NCBI GenBank assembly: GCA_934162365.1
Contig: CAKPIK010000001.1
Coordinates: 186,001 to 250,000 of the forward strand
From: an uncultured Clostridia bacterium
Lineage (GTDB): Bacteria > Bacillota > Clostridia > TANB77 > CAG-508
Reading direction: 5' to 3'
DNA: 64,000 bases
Shown: positions 24,500 through 33,749 of the stretch, piece after piece
Layout: each line of letters starts with the position of its first letter
How positions within the stretch are numbered: the stretch's first letter is position 1
The notes under the pieces: generated by a model
What the model saw: only the letters and a program-made list of their open reading frames with translations
Told to the model about the DNA's origin: nothing
Databases searched by the model: none
Position numbers and translations under genes: made by a program

Positions 24500-24658
24500 A
24501 ATTAATTAAATAAAAAATACATAAATCAAATAAAATAGCAAAATGAATTGCTCAGCGGTGTAAATTTTAAATGTAGAGATGTATTTTAAATGTGGATTTT
24601 ATACTATTAAATTATTCACAATTCATATTAACTACTAATTAAGTGGGGAGGAAATAAA

Positions 24659-27600
24659 TTGGACGAACTAGAAACTTTTGATAAAATAAAAATTGGTCTA
24701 GCATCAGATGAAACTATAAGAATGTGGTCAAAGGGTGAAGTAAAAAAGCCAGAAACAATTAATTATAGAACATTGAAACCAGAAAAAGATGGACTATTCT
24801 GTGAAAGAATATTTGGTCCAACAAAAGACTGGGAATGTCATTGTGGAAAATATAAAAGAGTAAGATATAAAGGAATAATATGTGATAGATGTGGTGTTGA
24901 AGTCACAAAATCAAAAGTAAGAAGAGAAAGAATGGGACATATAGAACTTGCAGCACCAGTAGCACATATTTGGTATTTTAAAGGAATACCAAGTAGAATA
25001 GCTTTAGTACTAGATATCTCACCAAGAAATTTAGAAAAAGTTATATATTTTGCATCATATATTGTTACAGACAAAGGAACATCTGGACTTACAAAGTGCC
25101 AAATATTAACAGAAAAAGAATATGTTGAAGCAGTAGAAAAATACGGAAAAGGTTCTTTTAAAGCTGAAATGGGAGCAGAAGCTCTTGAGAAACTTTTAAA
25201 AGAAGTAGATCTAGAAAAATTATCAGCTCAAATAAAGAAAGAACTAGAAAAAGCTAGTGAACAAAAGAAAATTAAACTATCTAAAAGGCTAGATACAGTT
25301 GAATCATTTAGATTATCTGGAAATAGACCAGAATGGATGATAATGAATGTTGTACCAGTAATACCACCAGAATTAAGACCAATGGTACAATTAGATGGTG
25401 GAAGATTTGCAACATCAGACTTAAATGACTTATATAGAAGAGTAATAAACAGAAATAATAGATTAAAAAGACTATTAGAATTAGGTGCACCAGAAATAAT
25501 TGTAAGAAACGAAAAAAGAATGTTACAAGAATCTGTAGATGCATTAATAGATAATGGAAGACGTGGAAGACCAGTAACAGGAGCAGGAAATAGACCACTT
25601 AAATCATTATCAGACATGCTAAAAGGAAAACAAGGTAGATTTAGACAAAACCTATTAGGAAAAAGAGTTGACTACTCTGGACGTTCAGTTATAGTTGTTG
25701 GACCAGAGTTAAAAATCTATCAATGTGGTGTTCCAAAGGAAATGGCAGTAGAATTATTTAAACCATTTGTAATGAGAGAATTAGTTGGACGTGGAATAGC
25801 ACACAACATAAAAAATGCAAAAAGAATGGTTGAAAGATTAAGACCAGAAGTATGGGATATATTAGAGGAAGTTATAAAAGACCACCCTGTAATGTTAAAC
25901 CGTGCTCCAACACTACATAGACTTGGTATACAAGCATTTGAACCAGTACTAGTAGAAGGTAGAGCTATAAAATTACACCCATTAGTATGTACAGCATTCA
26001 ATGCCGACTTCGATGGTGACCAAATGGCTATACACGTACCATTATCAGCAGAAGCACAAGCAGAAGCAAGATACTTAATGTTATCTGTTAACAACTTACT
26101 TAAACCACAAGATGGTAAACCAGTTACAGTACCTACACAAGATATGATTTTAGGAAGCTACTATTTAACAATGGAAGAAGCAGGCGAACCAGGAGAAGGA
26201 ACATATTTTAAAGACGTTGAAGAAGCACTTCTTGCATATCAAAATGGAGATTTAGGTCTACATGCAAAAGTATATATAAGAATGTACAAAAAGATAAATG
26301 GAGAACTTAAATCTAAAAAAGTTGAAACAACAGTAGGTAGAGTTATATATAACCAAGGTATACCACAAGACTTAGGTTTTGTAGATAGAAGCAACCCAGA
26401 TGAAGAATTTAACTTAGAGATTGATTTCCCTGTAGTTAAGAAAAATCTTGGAAAAATAGTTGCAAAATGTATTGAAAAACATGGATTAAGCGAAGCAGCA
26501 GAAGTGTTAGACTATATTAAAGCAACAGGATTTAAATATTCAACAAAAGGTGCTATTACAGTTAGTGCTGCCGACGTAACAAGCCCTAAAGAAAAAGAAG
26601 AAATTTTAGCAGCAGCAGATAAACAGGTTGAAGAAATTGCTAAACAATATAAACGTGGTTTAATAACAGAAGATGAAAGATATAATGAAACAATTAAAGT
26701 TTGGGAAAATGCAACAAAAGAAGTTACAAAAGCAATGGAAGCAAACTTTGATGATATGAACCCAATATACATGATGGCAAGATCAGGAGCCAGAGGAAAT
26801 ATAAATCAGTTAAGACAAATTGCTGGTATGAGAGGACTTATGGCCGATACACAAGGTAAAGCCGTTGAAATACCAATTAAAGCAAACTTTAGAGAGGGAC
26901 TAGATCCACTAGAATACTTTATTTCATCACATGGTGGAAGAAAAGGTCTAGCAGATACAGCCTTAAGAACAGCAGATTCAGGATACTTAACAAGAAGATT
27001 AGTTGATGTAAGTCAAGATATAATTGTTAGAGAAGAAGACTGTGGAACAACTGAAGGTATTGTCGTAAGAGATATAAAAGATGGAAATCAAGTATTAGAG
27101 ACATTAGAAGAAAGACTAATAGGAAGATATGCATTAGAAGATGTATACGATCCAAATACAAAAGAATTAATTGTAGATAAAAATACAATGATAACAACAG
27201 ATTTAGCAGCTAAAATAGTTGCAACAGGAATAGAAGAAGTAAAAGTTCGTTCATCATTATGTTGTAGAACAAAACATGGTGTTTGTGCAAAATGTTATGG
27301 TAAAGGTCTAGCAACTGGTGAAGAAGTAACAATTGGAGAACCAGTAGGTATAATTGCTGCTCAATCAATTGGTGAACCTGGTACACAGCTTACAATGAGA
27401 ACATTCCATGAAGGTGGTGTAGCCGGTGGAGATATTACACAAGGTCTTCCAAGAGTTGAAGAGTTATTTGAAGCTAGAAAACCAAAGGGATTAGCAATAA
27501 TTTCTGAAATAGCAGGTAAAGTAAAAGTTAAAGAAGATAAAAAGAAGAAAGAAGTAATAGTTACATCAAAAGAAGATTCAAAAACTTATACAATACCATT

Positions 27601-28210
27601 TGGATCAAAATTACATGTTAAAGATGGAGACGTTATAGGAGCTGGAGATCAAATAACAGAAGGTTCTGTAAATCCAAATGAAATACTTGCAATAAATGGA
27701 CCAGACGGAGTATACAACTACTTAATTCAAGAAGTTCAAAAAGTTTATAGAAACCAAGGTGTTGATATAAACGACAAACACATTGAAGTTATTGGTAGAC
27801 AAATGCTTAAAAAGATTAAAGTTTCTGATGGTGGAGAAACAGATATGTTCCCAGGTTCTTTAGTTGATATGTATGAATTCGAAGAAAAGAATGAAAAAGC
27901 TAAAGAAGAAGGAAAGAAACCAGCAGCAGGAAAGAGAGCACTTCTAGGAATAACAAAAGCAGCTCTAGCAACAGAAAGCTTATTATCTGCAGCATCATTC
28001 CAAGAAACAACAAGAGTATTAACAGACGCAGCAATAAAGGGAAAAGTAGATCCATTAATAGGATTAAAAGAAAACGTTATTATAGGTAAATTAATACCAG
28101 CTGGAACTGGAATGGCAAGATATAAAAATACTAGAATAAACACTGAACCAGAAAATACTGTAGAAGATTCAGCAGTAATAAAAAGTACAGAAACAAATCT
28201 AGTAGGATAA
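24659..28210 (+). CDS. rpoC: RNA polymerase beta' subunit
   Basis: 1183 residues from a TTG start with GGGGAGGAA ribosome site. It contains the N-terminal zinc ribbon (CHCGKYKR...CDRCGVEV), the catalytic NADFDGDQ, the trigger-loop region (REGLDPLEYFISSHGGRKGLADTALRTADSGYLTRRL) and the second zinc site (CCRTKHGVCAKCYG). The 158-nt gap after rpoB has no gene, only an ATGAATTG...CAATTCAT inverted repeat. It ends at a strong terminator at 28213-28242. Confidence 0.99.
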   Translation: MDELETFDKIKIGLASDETIRMWSKGEVKKPETINYRTLKPEKDGLFCERIFGPTKDWECHCGKYKRVRYKGIICDRCGVEVTKSKVRRERMGHIELAAPVAHIWYFKGIPSRIALVLDISPRNLEKVIYFASYIVTDKGTSGLTKCQILTEKEYVEAVEKYGKGSFKAEMGAEALEKLLKEVDLEKLSAQIKKELEKASEQKKIKLSKRLDTVESFRLSGNRPEWMIMNVVPVIPPELRPMVQLDGGRFATSDLNDLYRRVINRNNRLKRLLELGAPEIIVRNEKRMLQESVDALIDNGRRGRPVTGAGNRPLKSLSDMLKGKQGRFRQNLLGKRVDYSGRSVIVVGPELKIYQCGVPKEMAVELFKPFVMRELVGRGIAHNIKNAKRMVERLRPEVWDILEEVIKDHPVMLNRAPTLHRLGIQAFEPVLVEGRAIKLHPLVCTAFNADFDGDQMAIHVPLSAEAQAEARYLMLSVNNLLKPQDGKPVTVPTQDMILGSYYLTMEEAGEPGEGTYFKDVEEALLAYQNGDLGLHAKVYIRMYKKINGELKSKKVETTVGRVIYNQGIPQDLGFVDRSNPDEEFNLEIDFPVVKKNLGKIVAKCIEKHGLSEAAEVLDYIKATGFKYSTKGAITVSAADVTSPKEKEEILAAADKQVEEIAKQYKRGLITEDERYNETIKVWENATKEVTKAMEANFDDMNPIYMMARSGARGNINQLRQIAGMRGLMADTQGKAVEIPIKANFREGLDPLEYFISSHGGRKGLADTALRTADSGYLTRRLVDVSQDIIVREEDCGTTEGIVVRDIKDGNQVLETLEERLIGRYALEDVYDPNTKELIVDKNTMITTDLAAKIVATGIEEVKVRSSLCCRTKHGVCAKCYGKGLATGEEVTIGEPVGIIAAQSIGEPGTQLTMRTFHEGGVAGGDITQGLPRVEELFEARKPKGLAIISEIAGKVKVKEDKKKKEVIVTSKEDSKTYTIPFGSKLHVKDGDVIGAGDQITEGSVNPNEILAINGPDGVYNYLIQEVQKVYRNQGVDINDKHIEVIGRQMLKKIKVSDGGETDMFPGSLVDMYEFEEKNEKAKEEGKKPAAGKRALLGITKAALATESLLSAASFQETTRVLTDAAIKGKVDPLIGLKENVIIGKLIPAGTGMARYKNTRINTEPENTVEDSAVIKSTETNLVG

Positions 28211-28212
28211 AT

Positions 28213-28242
28213 AAAAAGACGCATTAGAAAATGCGTCTTTTT
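28213..28242 (+). terminator. Intrinsic terminator of rpoBC
   Basis: AAAAAGACGCATT, loop AGAA, AATGCGTCTTTTT: perfect stem with T-run three bases after the rpoC stop. Confidence 0.9.
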
Positions 28243-28267
28243 CATTTGAGCTTAATTATATGAATTC

Positions 28268-28296
28268 TTGACAAATAAGGGCATATAGAGTACAAT
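28268..28296 (+). promoter_or_regulatory. Promoter of gdpP-rplI-dnaB
   Basis: TTGACA (28268-28273), 17-nt spacer, TACAAT (28291-28296). A TATAAT at 28296 would require a 22-nt spacer, so TACAAT is preferred. Confidence 0.7.
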
Positions 28297-28322
28297 ATAA
28301 TATGTAAAAATAGGAGGATTAT

Positions 28323-30338
28323 ATGCCGAAGAACGATAAAAGTTTTAAAAGCTTAATTTCAAGAACAAAAATATATTTAGCATTAATTGCTATTTTATTA
28401 ATACTATTATGCATAAAAGATGTTACATATATAATTCCATCAATTATAGCTTATGCCTTAATAGTTGTTTATTCATTATGGACAAATAATAAAAGAATAG
28501 ATGAAATATCAAAACATATTCAAGATGTAACTCTTAATGTTGATTCAACAATTAAAAGTTCTCTTGTTAATTCACCATTCCCATTAATTATAATGGAAAC
28601 TAGTGGAAGTGTAATATGGAAAAGTTCAAAATTTGTAAGTGAATTTGCAAATACAGATATATTACAAGTAATTAAGGGATTAGCAAAAGAAATAAAGCTA
28701 GATATATTAGAAAGTAAATTAAATAAAGAAGTAATAAAAAACCAATCAATAGAAAAAGAAATTGAAATAGGAAAAAGAAAATATAAAGTATTAGGAGAAT
28801 ATGTAAAATCTAAAAAGAAAAAACAAAACGAATATATGATGACATTATACTTTGTAGATAATACAGAATATCTAAATACACTTGATGAACTAAAAAATAG
28901 AAATTCATGTGTAGGATTTATAATGATAGATAACTACGATGAAATGATAGAATTATTGCCAGACGATAAAAAAACATTAATATTAGCAGAAGTAGAAAAG
29001 AAAATATTAGATTGGGCATATAAAAATAATGGAGCAATAGTAAAATCAGACAGAAAAACATATGCATATTTAACAGAACAAAAAGACTTAGAAGAAATAA
29101 AAGCACAAAAATTTGATATATTAGACGAGATAAAAGAAATAGATACAGACGAAACAGTTACATTAACTTTAAGTATAGCAATATCAAATGATGGTAATAC
29201 AAACTACGAAAAATATAAATCTGCTCAAACAGCAATGGATATTGTTTTAGGACGTGGAGGAGATCAAGCGGTAGTAAGAGAAAATGAAAAATATATTTTC
29301 TTTGGAGGTAGAACTTTAGAAGTAGAAAAAAGAACTAAAGTCAAAGCAAGAACAGTTGCAAGAGCTTTAGAACAAATAATAGAAGAAGCGCCAAATGTTA
29401 TAATAATGGGACATTGTAATCCAGATATAGATAGTATGGGTTCTAGTTTAGGAATATATAAATTAGCTAAAAGCTTAGGAAAAGAAGCTAAGATTATAAA
29501 CACATCAAATGGAGCTTCAATTGAAAACTTTGTTGAAGCAATAAAAAAAGAGGACGAATATAAAGGAATCTTTTTAAATAAAGCAGAAGCTTTAAATGAA
29601 ATAACAGAAGACACAGTATTAGTTGTGGTGGATACAAACAAAAACAATTATGTTGAAGTTCCTGAATTGTTAGAAAAAACAAATAAAATAGTAGTAATAG
29701 ATCACCATAGAAAAAGCCCAGAATTTATAAATAACGCAATACTTACATTCCATGAAGTATATGCATCTTCTGCGGCAGAACTTGTAACAGAAATATTACA
29801 ATATGTAGAAACAAATGTTGAATTAAATAATTTAGAAGCAGAAGGTTTATATGCAGGAATTATGATGGACACTAAAAACTTTACATTTAAAACTGGTGTA
29901 AGAACATTCGAGGCGGCAGCATTTTTAAGAAAAAAAGGTGTAGATATATTAAAAGTAAAAAAATGGTTCCAAAGTGATTTAAAAAGCTATAATCAAATAG
30001 CAGATATAGTAAAAAAAGCAGAAATAATAAATGAAACAATAGCAGTATCAATATATGAAAAAGAAGACAAAAATGCAAATTTAATATGTGCTAAAGCAGC
30101 AGATGAACTATTAACAATAAGTGATGTTACAGCATCATTCGTATTAGGAAAAACAGGAGATAAAATATTTGTAAGTGGACGTTCAATAGGTGACATTAAT
30201 GTCCAATTAATACTAGAAAAATTGGGCGGAGGCGGGCATATAACTGTTGCTGGAGCTCAATTAGAAGGAATGACAATAGAAGAAGCAAAGCAAGAATTAG
30301 TTATTAGAATTAATGAATATTTTACAGAAATAGGATAA
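28323..30338 (+). CDS. gdpP: Cyclic-di-AMP phosphodiesterase, DHH family (GdpP-like)
   Basis: 671 residues with the GdpP layout: two N-terminal membrane helices (~15-60), a PAS-like domain, a degenerate GGDEF domain (SCVGFIMIDNYDEM, with no GGDEF signature), then DHH (GHCNPDIDSMGSS, VVDTN, IDHHRK) and DHHA1 (LGGGGHITVAGAQLEG) phosphoesterase domains. It hydrolyses c-di-AMP at the inner membrane face. The metal-binding His and Asp residues are intact. The order gdpP, rplI, dnaB is conserved across Firmicutes; rplI follows by 20 nt. Confidence 0.95.
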   Translation: MPKNDKSFKSLISRTKIYLALIAILLILLCIKDVTYIIPSIIAYALIVVYSLWTNNKRIDEISKHIQDVTLNVDSTIKSSLVNSPFPLIIMETSGSVIWKSSKFVSEFANTDILQVIKGLAKEIKLDILESKLNKEVIKNQSIEKEIEIGKRKYKVLGEYVKSKKKKQNEYMMTLYFVDNTEYLNTLDELKNRNSCVGFIMIDNYDEMIELLPDDKKTLILAEVEKKILDWAYKNNGAIVKSDRKTYAYLTEQKDLEEIKAQKFDILDEIKEIDTDETVTLTLSIAISNDGNTNYEKYKSAQTAMDIVLGRGGDQAVVRENEKYIFFGGRTLEVEKRTKVKARTVARALEQIIEEAPNVIIMGHCNPDIDSMGSSLGIYKLAKSLGKEAKIINTSNGASIENFVEAIKKEDEYKGIFLNKAEALNEITEDTVLVVVDTNKNNYVEVPELLEKTNKIVVIDHHRKSPEFINNAILTFHEVYASSAAELVTEILQYVETNVELNNLEAEGLYAGIMMDTKNFTFKTGVRTFEAAAFLRKKGVDILKVKKWFQSDLKSYNQIADIVKKAEIINETIAVSIYEKEDKNANLICAKAADELLTISDVTASFVLGKTGDKIFVSGRSIGDINVQLILEKLGGGGHITVAGAQLEGMTIEEAKQELVIRINEYFTEIG

Positions 30339-30358
30339 ATAAAGTCGGGAGGTAAATA

Positions 30359-30802
30359 ATGAAAGTTATTTTAACACAAGACATTAAAGGCGTAGGAAAA
30401 AAAGACGAAGTAATAAATGCAAATGATGGATATGCAAGAAATTTCTTATTGCCAAGAAAGTTAGCAGTAGAAGCAAATACAGCAAATATGTCAAAACTAA
30501 AAGGAAGACAAGATTCAGCAAACTTTAAAAAAGAACAAGAAAAAGAAGAAGCAAGCGCAATAAAAGAAAAACTATCAAAAATAATGCTAAAAATAAATGT
30601 AAAAGCAGGAGAAAATGGAAAAATCTTTGGATCTATAACAGCAAAAGAAATAGCAACAGAATTACAAAAGCAATACAAAATAGAAGTAGATAAAAAGAAA
30701 ATACTATTAAAAGAACCAATAAAAGAAATTGGAACATTTACAATAGATATAAAACTATACGAAGGAATAATAGGAAAATTAAAAATAGATATAATAGCAT
30801 AA
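30359..30802 (+). CDS. rplI: Ribosomal protein bL9
   Basis: 147 residues. The N-terminal signature MKVILTQDIKGVGKKDEVINANDGYARNFLLPRKLA is that of bL9, followed by the long connecting helix and the C-terminal RNA-binding domain. It is part of the large subunit at the base of the L1 stalk. GGGAGG precedes the ATG. It lies between gdpP and dnaB, 17 nt before the latter, in the usual Firmicutes operon. Confidence 0.98.
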   Translation: MKVILTQDIKGVGKKDEVINANDGYARNFLLPRKLAVEANTANMSKLKGRQDSANFKKEQEKEEASAIKEKLSKIMLKINVKAGENGKIFGSITAKEIATELQKQYKIEVDKKKILLKEPIKEIGTFTIDIKLYEGIIGKLKIDIIA

Positions 30803-30819
30803 ATTGAGGGGGACCCAAA

Positions 30820-32148
30820 ATGGAAATAGGGAAAATACCACCAAGTGATATTGAAGCAGAACAAGCAGTTTTAGGTAGTATGCTTACAGACAAAGATGCC
30901 GTAATTGCGGCAATAGAAGTCTTAAAACCAGAAGATTTTTACAGAGAAGATAATAAAACAATATATACTGCAATATTAAGTTTATATAATAGAGCTGAAC
31001 CTGTAGATATTATTACATTAAAGGCAGAATTATCATCTATGGGGAAATTTGATTCTGTAGGTGGACTAGAATATTTAGCAGAACTACCAGAAAAAGTACC
31101 AACAACAGCAAATGTTGATAAATATATAAAGATTGTTGAAGAAAAGTCAATTTTAAGAAATTTAATAAAAACTGCAAATGAAATAATAACTTTAGGTTAT
31201 GATCCAACAGAAGAAGTTGAAGATATAATGGATAGTGCAGAAAAGAAAATCTTTGACATAATGCAATCTAAAAATCAAAAAGGATATACACCTATAAAAG
31301 ATATATTAATAGAAACATTTGCTCAAATAGAACAGCTATATAATCAAAAGCAACATATAACTGGTGTTCCAACAGGGTTTGCAGACTTAGACTATAAAAC
31401 TGCTGGATTACATGGATCTGATTTGGTATTAGTAGCAGCACGTCCTGCAATGGGAAAATCAGCATTTGCATTAAATATAGCAACAAATGCTGCTGTACGT
31501 GCAAAAGTGCCTGTTGCAATATTTAGCTTAGAGATGTCTAAAGAACAAATGGTAAACAGAATTCTTTGCAGCGAGGCAATGGTAGATAGTAACAAAGTTA
31601 GAACAGGAAAATTAGATGAGCAAGACTGGGGAAAATTAGCAAGCAGTTTAGGACCATTATCAGAAGCAGACATATACATAGATGATACACCAGGTATATC
31701 TGTAATGGAAATAAGAGCAAAATGCAGAAAATTAAAACTAGAAAAAAATATTGGACTAGTTGTAATAGATTATTTGCAATTAATAAGTGGAAGCAATAAA
31801 CGTGGTGGAAGCCGTGAACAAGAAATATCTGAAATAAGTAGATCTTTAAAAATACTTGCAAAAGAAATAAATGTACCAGTAATAGCATTATCACAATTAT
31901 CAAGAGCACCAGAACAAAGACCAGACCATAGACCAATGCTATCTGACCTTCGTGAATCAGGAGCAATAGAACAAGACGCAGATATAGTAATGTTCTTATA
32001 CAGAGATGATTATTACAATGAAGACAGTGAAAAGAAAAACATTGCAGAAGTAATACTTGCAAAACATAGAGCAGGTTCAACAGGAACAGTAGAACTATTA
32101 TGGTTAGGAAATTATACAAAATTTGTGAATATAGATAAAAATAGATAG
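30820..32148 (+). CDS. dnaB: Replicative DNA helicase
   Basis: 442 residues. The N-terminal DnaB domain starts IPPSDIEAEQAVLGSML, the RecA-like ATPase has Walker A ARPAMGKSAFALN (~205-215), and VVIDYLQLISG and LSQLSRAPEQRPDHRPMLSDLRESGAIEQDADIVMFLYR are present. It unwinds DNA at the replication fork as a hexamer. No intein is seen. It is the last gene of the gdpP-rplI-dnaB unit and ends at the terminator 32150-32180. Confidence 0.98.
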   Translation: MEIGKIPPSDIEAEQAVLGSMLTDKDAVIAAIEVLKPEDFYREDNKTIYTAILSLYNRAEPVDIITLKAELSSMGKFDSVGGLEYLAELPEKVPTTANVDKYIKIVEEKSILRNLIKTANEIITLGYDPTEEVEDIMDSAEKKIFDIMQSKNQKGYTPIKDILIETFAQIEQLYNQKQHITGVPTGFADLDYKTAGLHGSDLVLVAARPAMGKSAFALNIATNAAVRAKVPVAIFSLEMSKEQMVNRILCSEAMVDSNKVRTGKLDEQDWGKLASSLGPLSEADIYIDDTPGISVMEIRAKCRKLKLEKNIGLVVIDYLQLISGSNKRGGSREQEISEISRSLKILAKEINVPVIALSQLSRAPEQRPDHRPMLSDLRESGAIEQDADIVMFLYRDDYYNEDSEKKNIAEVILAKHRAGSTGTVELLWLGNYTKFVNIDKNR

Positions 32149-32149
32149 A

Positions 32150-32180
32150 AAAAGACTAGAGGGTTTAACTCTAGTCTTTT
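32150..32180 (+). terminator. Intrinsic terminator of dnaB
   Basis: AAAAGACTAGAG and CTCTAGTCTTTT pair around GGTTTAA, one base after the dnaB stop. Its last T residues are also the start of the next -35 box. Confidence 0.85.
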
Positions 32181-32207
32181 GACTTTAAGGAGAAAAAATG
32201 GTATAAT
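32179..32207 (+). promoter_or_regulatory. Promoter of the 92-codon membrane protein gene
   Basis: TTGACT (32179-32184), 17-nt spacer, TATAAT (32202-32207). Confidence 0.75.
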
Positions 32208-32248
32208 ATAATTACTGAGTTAAAATACTTATGATAGGAGTGAGCAAA

Positions 32249-32527
32249 ATGGATGCAACATCGTCAGCTTTAACAGCAAACTCATTTATTCTTCTTTTTT
32301 CAATTATTGCAGGTATAGTTGCTTTTGCAATTATAATTTACAATTATTTAAAAAGAAAAATATGCTCAGGATTTGGTTTATTTGTACGGGCATTGTTAAC
32401 AGCGTTAGCAACTTTTGTAATAGCATTCATACTTTTAAACCTTTTGCGTTTTTTATATGTATGTTTGGTCAATTATGGAATTGTTATAATAATTATAATC
32501 GCTGTGATAGTAGTAATGTCTATTTAA
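32249..32527 (+). CDS. Small integral membrane protein
   Basis: 92 residues from the ATG at 32249, which has AGGAGTGAG at good spacing; the ATG at 32231 lacks a ribosome site. Three hydrophobic segments cover ~10-33, ~43-66 and ~68-91, with a short basic loop (KRKICS) between the first two. Family not recognised. It has its own promoter and terminator and sits between dnaB and tilS, so it is a monocistronic unit. Confidence 0.65.
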   Translation: MDATSSALTANSFILLFSIIAGIVAFAIIIYNYLKRKICSGFGLFVRALLTALATFVIAFILLNLLRFLYVCLVNYGIVIIIIIAVIVVMSI

Positions 32528-32535
32528 ACGAACCT

Positions 32536-32566
32536 AAAGAAGGTCTTGGATTCAAGACCTTCTTTA
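32536..32566 (+). terminator. Intrinsic terminator
   Basis: AAAGAAGGTCTTG, loop GATT, CAAGACCTTCTTT: perfect stem shortly after the membrane protein stop. Confidence 0.9.
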
Positions 32567-32586
32567 TTTAAGTGGTAGCTTTAAAA

Positions 32587-32615
32587 TTGACTAAATATTA
32601 ATAAAATGCTATAAT
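32587..32615 (+). promoter_or_regulatory. Promoter of tilS
   Basis: TTGACT (32587-32592), 17-nt spacer, TATAAT (32610-32615), only seven bases before the ATG at 32623, so the transcript may be leaderless or nearly so. Confidence 0.75.
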
Positions 32616-32622
32616 ATAGCTT

Positions 32623-33606
32623 ATGGAAAATAAAATTTTAGAAATAATAAAAAAATATAATTTAATAGAAAATGAAGACAAAATAGTAGTTGGAGTATCT
32701 GGAGGACCAGATTCAATTACTCTTTTAAACATTTTAAAAAATATTAAAGAAAGTAAATATATAAATTTTGAAATAGTAGTATGCCATATAAATCACATGA
32801 TAAGACAAGAAGCAATAGAAGATGAAGAATACGTAAAAAAATATTGCAAAGATAACAATATAGAATGTTATGTAAAAAGAATAGAAGTTGAAAAGATGGC
32901 AGAAACCCAAAAGATTGGAACTGAAGAAGCAGGAAGAAAAGCAAGATATGAATTCTTTAATGAGATTTTAGAAAAAACAAATAGTAATAAAATAGCAACA
33001 GCACATACAGCAAACGACAATGCAGAAACAGTATTAATGAATATAATTAGAGGAAGCGGAACAACAGGATTAAAGGGTATAGAAGCTAAAAGAGACAATT
33101 TAATTAGACCGTTAATTGAAAGTACAAGAGAAGAAATAGAAGACTATTGTAAAGAAAACAATTTAAATCCAAGAATAGACAAAACAAATTTTGAAAATAT
33201 ATATACAAGAAATAAAGTAAGGAATATGCTTATTCCGTATATAAAAGAGAACTTTAATCCTAATATAATAGATTCAATAAATAGATTATCAAACCTTTCA
33301 AAACAAGAAAATACATATTTAGACCACATAACTGAAAAAACGTATAATACTTTATTATTAGAAGAGAAAAATGACGAAATAATTTTAGACTTAAAAGCCT
33401 TTAATTCACAAGAATTAGTCATAAAAAACAGAGTTGTGTTATATACTATTAATAAGGTACTTGGGACAAGAAGTGGTATAGAAAAAAAACATATAGAAGA
33501 TATAATTAAATTATGCAGTAATAATATAGGAAATAAATTTTTAATTCCTAATAAAAAAGTAAAAATTTTAGTAAAAAACAAAAAAATTTTTTTTATGGCG
33601 AACTAA
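32623..33606 (+). CDS. tilS: tRNA(Ile)-lysidine synthetase, short form
   Basis: 327 residues. The PP-loop is VVGVSGGPDSITLL (~residues 24-37), followed by CHINHMIRQEA and ATAHTANDNAETVLMNIIRGSGTTGLKGI, diagnostic of TilS. The enzyme puts lysidine on C34 of tRNA-Ile(CAU) so it reads AUA. At 327 residues it lacks the C-terminal TilS_C domain of many longer homologues, leaving the catalytic and middle domains. No ribosome site is visible and the promoter -10 box ends seven bases before the ATG. The usual neighbour hpt is absent; ftsH follows as its own unit. Confidence 0.93.
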   Translation: MENKILEIIKKYNLIENEDKIVVGVSGGPDSITLLNILKNIKESKYINFEIVVCHINHMIRQEAIEDEEYVKKYCKDNNIECYVKRIEVEKMAETQKIGTEEAGRKARYEFFNEILEKTNSNKIATAHTANDNAETVLMNIIRGSGTTGLKGIEAKRDNLIRPLIESTREEIEDYCKENNLNPRIDKTNFENIYTRNKVRNMLIPYIKENFNPNIIDSINRLSNLSKQENTYLDHITEKTYNTLLLEEKNDEIILDLKAFNSQELVIKNRVVLYTINKVLGTRSGIEKKHIEDIIKLCSNNIGNKFLIPNKKVKILVKNKKIFFMAN

Positions 33607-33615
33607 TTTCTTCCG

Positions 33616-33650
33616 TAAGGAAACCTTAGAAACAGTAAGGTTTCCTTTTA
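33616..33650 (+). terminator. Intrinsic terminator of tilS
   Basis: TAAGGAAACCTTA and TAAGGTTTCCTTTTA pair around GAAACAG. Confidence 0.85.
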
Positions 33651-33669
33651 AAAACTTTTAAAAAAAGTA

Positions 33670-33698
33670 TTGAAATAGAAAAAATACTGTGGTATATA
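33670..33698 (+). promoter_or_regulatory. Probable ftsH promoter
   Basis: TTGAAA (33670-33675), 17-nt spacer, TATATA (33693-33698). The -10 box is only a partial match. Confidence 0.5.
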
Positions 33699-33749
33699 TT
33701 ATTTGAAATTGTTTAGCTTAAATTTATTAATAAGAAAGGAATAGAAAAA

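Noticed and set aside
32362..32571. 69-codon ORF overlapping the small membrane protein
   Set aside because: It is in another frame of the better-supported gene with its own ribosome site and runs into the terminator.
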